Assembly: GCA_027577415.1 (NCBI GenBank)
Contig: JANBQS010000404.1
Location: forward strand, 1 to 18,804
Direction of reading: 5' to 3'
Length of the DNA: 18,804 nt
From: Coemansia sp. RSA 922
Taxonomy: Eukaryota; Kickxellomycota; Kickxellomycetes; Kickxellales; Kickxellaceae
In this document: positions 15,543 to 18,804 of the stretch, piece by piece
Position numbering within the stretch: position 1 is the stretch's first letter
How the letters are laid out: each line of letters starts with the position of its first letter
Notes under the pieces: model-generated
Told to the model about the DNA's origin: nothing
What the model saw: only the letters and a program-made list of their open reading frames with translations
The model's database searches: none
Program-made: the position numbers and the translations under genes

Positions 15543-15882
15543 TAGTTTATTTGATAGAAATAGGCACATATTTACTATTTAAACCATTGATCATTGGTAT
15601 GCTTCCTGATCCAGTCATACGTGGTATGGGCTGATACATGTCAAAGAATTTGATTACAAGCACTGAAACACACATATGATATGATGGCAGTACTGACCCT
15701 TGTATTCTCAAGTACCTTGACTTATAATACAACTACAATGAGAGCACGTTGGTAGTTTTTGTTTATAAAAAAAGCACCGGTGGTACCGAGGATCTCAATC
15801 TAGTAGTTTAGATATTCACAAAAAATATCTGTTTCAACACTTGACATTCTCTACCCAAAAGCAAGCCTCTCTAATTACCACA
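15543..15882. promoter_or_regulatory. Spacer and promoter of a small orphan
   Basis: The spacer starts with TAGTTTATTT (shared with copy 1's 3' flank). It contains no gene, and has TATAAAAAAA from 15764, 119 bases before the ATG at 15883. GATATT/AATATC form a short inverted repeat just after the TATA element, and a pyrimidine-rich leader precedes the ATG. Confidence 0.4.
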
Positions 15883-16050
15883 ATGTCGTCTAACTTGCAA
15901 GAGGTCCAATCGGTGGCTTATGATCCTCCTGTTCTATGTATTATTTGCGTCATGAAATGCTCTAAATTGTCATACTTTATTAAGTACCATATTAAGTTTC
16001 ACACAGATGTGGAAGATGCAGAACTAAAATTCGCCGTTATTAATACTTGA
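15883..16050 (+). CDS. Small orphan ORF, 55 residues
   Basis: The ATG at 15883 (ACCACAATG) follows a TATA element and a pyrimidine-rich leader like those of the other genes here, which is the main reason to list it. The protein starts MSSNLQEVQS, has a Cys-rich hydrophobic stretch (VLCIICVMKCS) and ends ELKFAVINT. I recognise no family. It could be the first exon of a longer gene: TTTTTTTGCAG at about 16090-16100 looks like an acceptor, but no suitable open frame follows. It may also be a decayed copy or chance. Confidence 0.35.
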   Translation: MSSNLQEVQSVAYDPPVLCIICVMKCSKLSYFIKYHIKFHTDVEDAELKFAVINT

Positions 16051-16404
16051 TTCGACACAATTATTACCATATCCTCGTCAGGTTGCTCTCTTTTTTTGCA
16101 GCGTCAATGTTGTGAGACACAAAGGAGTAACCTAGGTGAATGATACAATATGGTTCCTAATCTGGTCTTCTGTCGTGTTTATTGGCAATAAAATAATTCC
16201 TAAAATATTGAAATTGTTATAGTAATAATTTATATTGAGGGATAGTATAGCTGTATATATTTATGTTACTCAAAAGGCAAGTGATACTCTTGCTCTTACG
16301 ACAAAGAAGCTGATAAATAACTAGTCACAAACATATTCTTGCTCTGTACATGCTCCAGTTGCCCAGATATGATATGTCCAATGTTCTGGCTGCATCCACA
16401 GATG
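16051..16404. other. AT-rich spacer
   Basis: No gene is visible. It holds the likely 3' flank of the small orphan on the left and of the minus-strand gene on the right. AATAAAATAATTCC near 16188 could be a polyadenylation signal. Confidence 0.4.
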
Positions 16405-16815
16405 TTACCTCATACATGTTGGGCTAAACATTTTGGCAAGTGTATTGACAAACGTATTTATATACGAATCGTCGCCATCATTTGGTCCCTTTTTGTCAGA
16501 CACATACAATTCTAGCTTTTTTCCAAACTCATGAACTAGCATATCATCTGTCACACAAATTTTCCAGTCACCTCCATCTACCCTATAGGCCACGTGTATT
16601 TTTACCCCCAAAGGAAGGCAGGTTTTAACATGCCCATCGTCCAACATACCTTTCAACAGTCTGCCAATATGAAGATTCTCGGAGTAAATAGGGATTACCT
16701 TCACTACTTTTTCATCGCCTATGTCATAATATGCTTTAAGATTTGTAGAAGGCTCTCGAGGAGTAACGGTGTGGTTATAAGTACTACGAGTTGAATACTG
16801 GGTGGTAAGTACCAT
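16405..16815 (-). CDS. Unrecognised 136-residue protein
   Basis: The ATG at 16813-16815 (ACCATGG context) lies about 100 bases downstream of a TATAAA on the same strand (16911-16916) and a pyrimidine-rich leader. There is no signal peptide. From residue 25 on it shows alternating strands and helices: AYYDIGDEKVVKVIPIY, a helix IGRLLKGMLDDG, VKIHVAYRVDGGDWKICV, DDMLVHEFGKKLELYVSD. This could be a ubiquitin- or PB1-like fold, but that is only an impression from strand pattern. The end (DDSYINTFVNTLAKMF) is probably a helix. It lies on the same strand as the orphan at 17758-18126 and has the same promoter style; the two show no clear sequence similarity. Confidence 0.65.
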   Translation of the reverse strand: MVLTTQYSTRSTYNHTVTPREPSTNLKAYYDIGDEKVVKVIPIYSENLHIGRLLKGMLDDGHVKTCLPLGVKIHVAYRVDGGDWKICVTDDMLVHEFGKKLELYVSDKKGPNDGDDSYINTFVNTLAKMFSPTCMR

Positions 16816-16910
16816 GGTCAGTGCAATAGTTGGTAAAGAACAGTGGATATGAGTGGAGTAAGAAAATAAGGCGAAAATGGGAGGGTGGGGAGGAGAAGAA
16901 GCACTCGCTT

Positions 16911-16916
16911 TTTATA
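16911..16916 (-). promoter_or_regulatory. TATA box of the 136-residue orphan
   Basis: TATAAA on the minus strand, about 96-101 bases before the ATG at 16815, followed by a leader that is nearly all pyrimidine between about 16895 and 16860. Confidence 0.55.
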
Positions 16917-17757
16917 TTAGAAACGACCCTTCAGCGGACGGCTGTTGGTGGGGTTTTCTTTGCTGCGGTTGGATTGAAGGCTGTTTCTTTTGGAAGGAGA
17001 CTTTAGCCTGTCGATTGCTTTGAGTACTTTGAAAGTATCTCTTAGAATTCCATGGTTGGTTGGGGTTGATGTCTACTCACAAAGAAGAAGAAAAAGGAGG
17101 CTCTTTGAGCATAATCGGAAAAGAGTAAGCAATAGTTGCTGCAAAGAGAGAAAAACTGTACTGGCTGCTCTCCCCAAAGAACGCTTGAAAAAAATTGTTC
17201 TTCCTGGCGATTTTCCCCCACCTTTATTCATTCTTAATAGGCTAAATAATGTATTTAATAGTAGTGCTTGCTTGATTTGAACTATTGATGGTAAATAACG
17301 GCTAGGGCTCATACTGAGAACAACATATGTACCACAGGGCCATACATTTTTTATTTATACTTGAACACTTGCGTTCTGAGACGTGGTAGGTTCTCAATAC
17401 ATACACACATTCTCTTTAATGCTGTTAGAAAAGTATGTATATTTAATGCTGTTAAATAGGAGCAAATGGTACACTGCCGTTTAGCAACAGCGCTGTAGAC
17501 GGAGTTTATGCCTAACCGCACAGTAGTCGAGAGACAATGTAGCACTACTGATATACAAAAAACGGCTAGTTAGCCTAGGCTAGGCTTCTTGGAATTTACA
17601 CGCGTAATATTAAATTTGTGAATATTGACCTTACAATTACGTCGTGTAAACGTCTAAAAAAGAATATTTAAGCACATACTCGGTAAGAGCGCCTGAATGT
17701 CTTACCACAGCCGACTATATTAGTGAATGTCGTTTCAAGGTATGACTATGTCACCTA
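16917..17757. other. AT-rich region without a secure gene
   Basis: A minus-strand frame of 79 codons (17073-17312, ATG at 17312) has a TATAAATA about 40 bases upstream (17352-17359) and reads as basic and Leu-rich, with no recognised family; I rate it unlikely. The overlapping plus-strand frame lacks any ATG. The direct repeat TTTAATGCTGTTA occurs at 17415-17427 and 17442-17454, and the palindrome TAGCCTAGGCTA at 17571-17582. Nothing else stands out. Confidence 0.4.
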
Positions 17758-18126
17758 TTATGTATTATCTTGTTTAAAAGTGTGAATATACGCCTTCCTC
17801 GTCCAAGAATTGTTAAAATTACCGATAGCATTCTCTAATGCAATGCGCAAATCCTTGTCAAGTTTAGTCGGATACCACGTAATCCATACCTTAGGACTAC
17901 CATCACTAGCAATCATTGGCTTATCCGCGCTACTATCTGGCCGAGCCTCATAAATACAACTCAATTTTGTTGCAAAGCTAGTCATCAATGAAGTGTAAAC
18001 CATGTCTATAAGCTCGTGGTTAGGACCAATTATCATCATTTGTCCAAGGTTTTTGTCACCCTTATCCATTTCCTCCATATTGTCCACGAGGTTTTCGTTG
18101 TCAATTATGTAAATTGGTTGGCCCAT
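17758..18126 (-). CDS. Unrecognised 122-residue protein
   Basis: The ATG at 18124-18126 lies about 100 bases after TATAAAA on the same strand (18224-18230). The leader contains a T17 tract. The protein starts MGQPIYIIDNENLVDN, is acidic in its first 35 residues and has no signal peptide. It goes on with a MMIIGPNHELIDMVY segment, a Thr/Ser helix and a VWITWYPTKLDKDLRIAL stretch near the C-terminus. I recognise no family. Strand-helix alternation suggests a small folded domain rather than random sequence, and the promoter arrangement matches that of other genes here. Codon use is AT-rich, like its surroundings. Confidence 0.6.
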   Translation of the reverse strand: MGQPIYIIDNENLVDNMEEMDKGDKNLGQMMIIGPNHELIDMVYTSLMTSFATKLSCIYEARPDSSADKPMIASDGSPKVWITWYPTKLDKDLRIALENAIGNFNNSWTRKAYIHTFKQDNT

Positions 18127-18177
18127 TTAGCGAGTGTCAAATAAATGCTTTTTTTGCTAGAGAGAGGTGATATTTGG

Positions 18178-18194
18178 AAAAAAAAAAAAAAAAA
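18178..18194 (-). repeat. A17/T17 tract in the leader of the 122-residue orphan
   Basis: An uninterrupted run of 17 A on the plus strand (T on the sense strand of the orphan gene). It lies between the TATA element and the ATG. Such tracts often exclude nucleosomes in fungi. Confidence 0.8.
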
Positions 18195-18223
18195 GGAAAG
18201 TGGAAATGGACACGTCTCAGCTA

Positions 18224-18230
18224 TTTTATA
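18224..18230 (-). promoter_or_regulatory. TATA box of the 122-residue orphan
   Basis: TATAAAA on the minus strand about 100 bases upstream of the ATG at 18126. An AGGG tetranucleotide repeat (four units, 18239-18254) lies directly upstream. Confidence 0.55.
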
Positions 18231-18387
18231 CTGCTTTTAGGGAGGGAGGGAGGGTGATCGAACAAAAAAATAATCCTATGCTTTTTGAGAGCGTGCCGCG
18301 TGAGTTCTTTCGACAAGTCTCGACCACAATGTCATGAGGGCGTTGCTGATTGGAAGCAAAAAAGACTGTCTCAATCCCTGTCAGCAT

Positions 18388-18504
18388 GCTTGACTGTGGG
18401 GCTCTTGCGTACGGTGCTAAATCAGTCTGATTTCGCACAGGGCATGGAATTTCTAAAAAGCACTAAAAGGCATGGTGTTGCCTAAAAGAGCCTCACAGTC
18501 AAGC
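18388..18504. repeat. Inverted repeat with 19-base arms
   Basis: The arm at 18388-18406 (GCTTGACTGTGGGGCTCTT) is the reverse complement of 18486-18504 with one mismatch. The 79 bases between contain a smaller inverted repeat, AAATCA/TGATTT. The outer arms could be ends of a small mobile element remnant or a foldback structure. No coding frame with a recognised product lies inside. Confidence 0.7.
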
Positions 18505-18600
18505 TGATTTCTTTCTACGAGCTTGTCAGCTGAACATCTTTTTCAATAGCTGACAGCATGATTGTAAGCTCTCAAAAGAACCATTAAGTCAAGCTGATTT
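18481..18600. repeat. Imperfect 30-base direct repeat, exactly 90 bases apart
   Basis: The copies at 18481-18510 and 18571-18600 match at 23 of 30 positions, including a perfect 14-base core, AGTCAAGCTGATTT. The first copy overlaps the right arm of the inverted repeat. The rest of the window to 18804 has T-rich tracts near 18713-18735 and no visible gene. Confidence 0.7.
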
Positions 18601-18804
18601 ATAGCCTGAATCGATGGTAGCAAGGCTTGTGAAACATTTGTGTCTGTATTTCTTTTTTATATAAGTACTCCAATCAAATCAAGGCAAAGTACGCGGCTCT
18701 GAATCACAAATGTTTTTTTTGTTTTTTTTTTTTTGAGGTGCTAGATCTTGCCCTGAATCTACGGAAAAAGTACTAGCACATGGTGACTTCCGAGAATGCT
18801 CGAG

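Noticed and set aside
16990..17280. 96-codon plus-strand frame
   Set aside because: It starts at TTG and contains no ATG, and it overlaps an antisense frame of equal weakness.
1..18804. CRISPR array, rRNA, intact transposon or reverse transcriptase
   Set aside because: No spaced repeat array, no rRNA-like sequence and no transposase or polymerase motifs were seen on either strand.

Overview
The window looks like part of a fungal nuclear genome. The evidence is a spliceosomal Prp46/PLRG1-type WD40 protein, two nucleus-encoded mitochondrial ribosomal proteins, an organelle-type alanyl-tRNA synthetase and two secreted/vacuolar S10 carboxypeptidases. Genes are short, mostly intronless and closely packed. 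Several start about 75-120 bases after a TATA box and a pyrimidine-rich leader. I lean towards an early-diverging (zoopagomycete/Kickxellales-like) fungus, but that is an inference from gene style and not proven by the sequence.

Layout. 1-1267 (minus, cut by the left edge): a diverged Prp46/PLRG1-like WD40 gene, very poor in CpG. 1268-3086: a long region without a clear gene; it has a weak spliced-gene candidate on the minus strand and a cluster of ACGCGT boxes. 3087-4139 (plus): an unrecognised secreted protein with four tandem 12-residue repeats. 4140-5271: no convincing gene. 5272-6219 (plus): another unrecognised protein with a basic, presequence-like N-terminus. 6625-7269 (minus): a protein with RRM-like strand patterns. 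7270-8067: noncoding, rich in short perfect hairpins, and holding the promoter of the next gene. 8068-8808 (plus): mL45/Mba1-like protein with a Tim44-like domain. 8848-9222 (minus): bL32m. 9365-12229 (plus): alanyl-tRNA synthetase with a presequence-like extension before an internal start at 9593. 12438-13766 and 14037-15542 (plus): a tandem pair of serine carboxypeptidases. 15543-18804: AT-rich sequence with small unrecognised genes at 15883-16050 (plus), 16405-16815 (minus) and 17758-18126 (minus), then repeats near the right edge.

How the genes fit together. The centre (8.07-12.2 kb) is a mitochondrial translation neighbourhood: two large-subunit ribosomal proteins face each other with a 39-base gap, and bL32m is divergent from an AlaRS that probably also serves mitochondria. 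The carboxypeptidase pair acts in vacuolar or extracellular protein breakdown; the first copy has lost residues that normally hold the substrate's C-terminal carboxylate. The flanks hold fast-evolving orphan genes.

The most interesting signals are the Prp46-like copy, whose changes at invariant WD positions are mostly C:G-to-T:A type and which has only 16 CpG in 1,260 bases; the altered active-site surroundings of the first carboxypeptidase; the repeat-bearing secreted orphan; and a hairpin-rich noncoding stretch at 7.48-7.93 kb. I found no tRNA, rRNA, CRISPR array or intact transposon.
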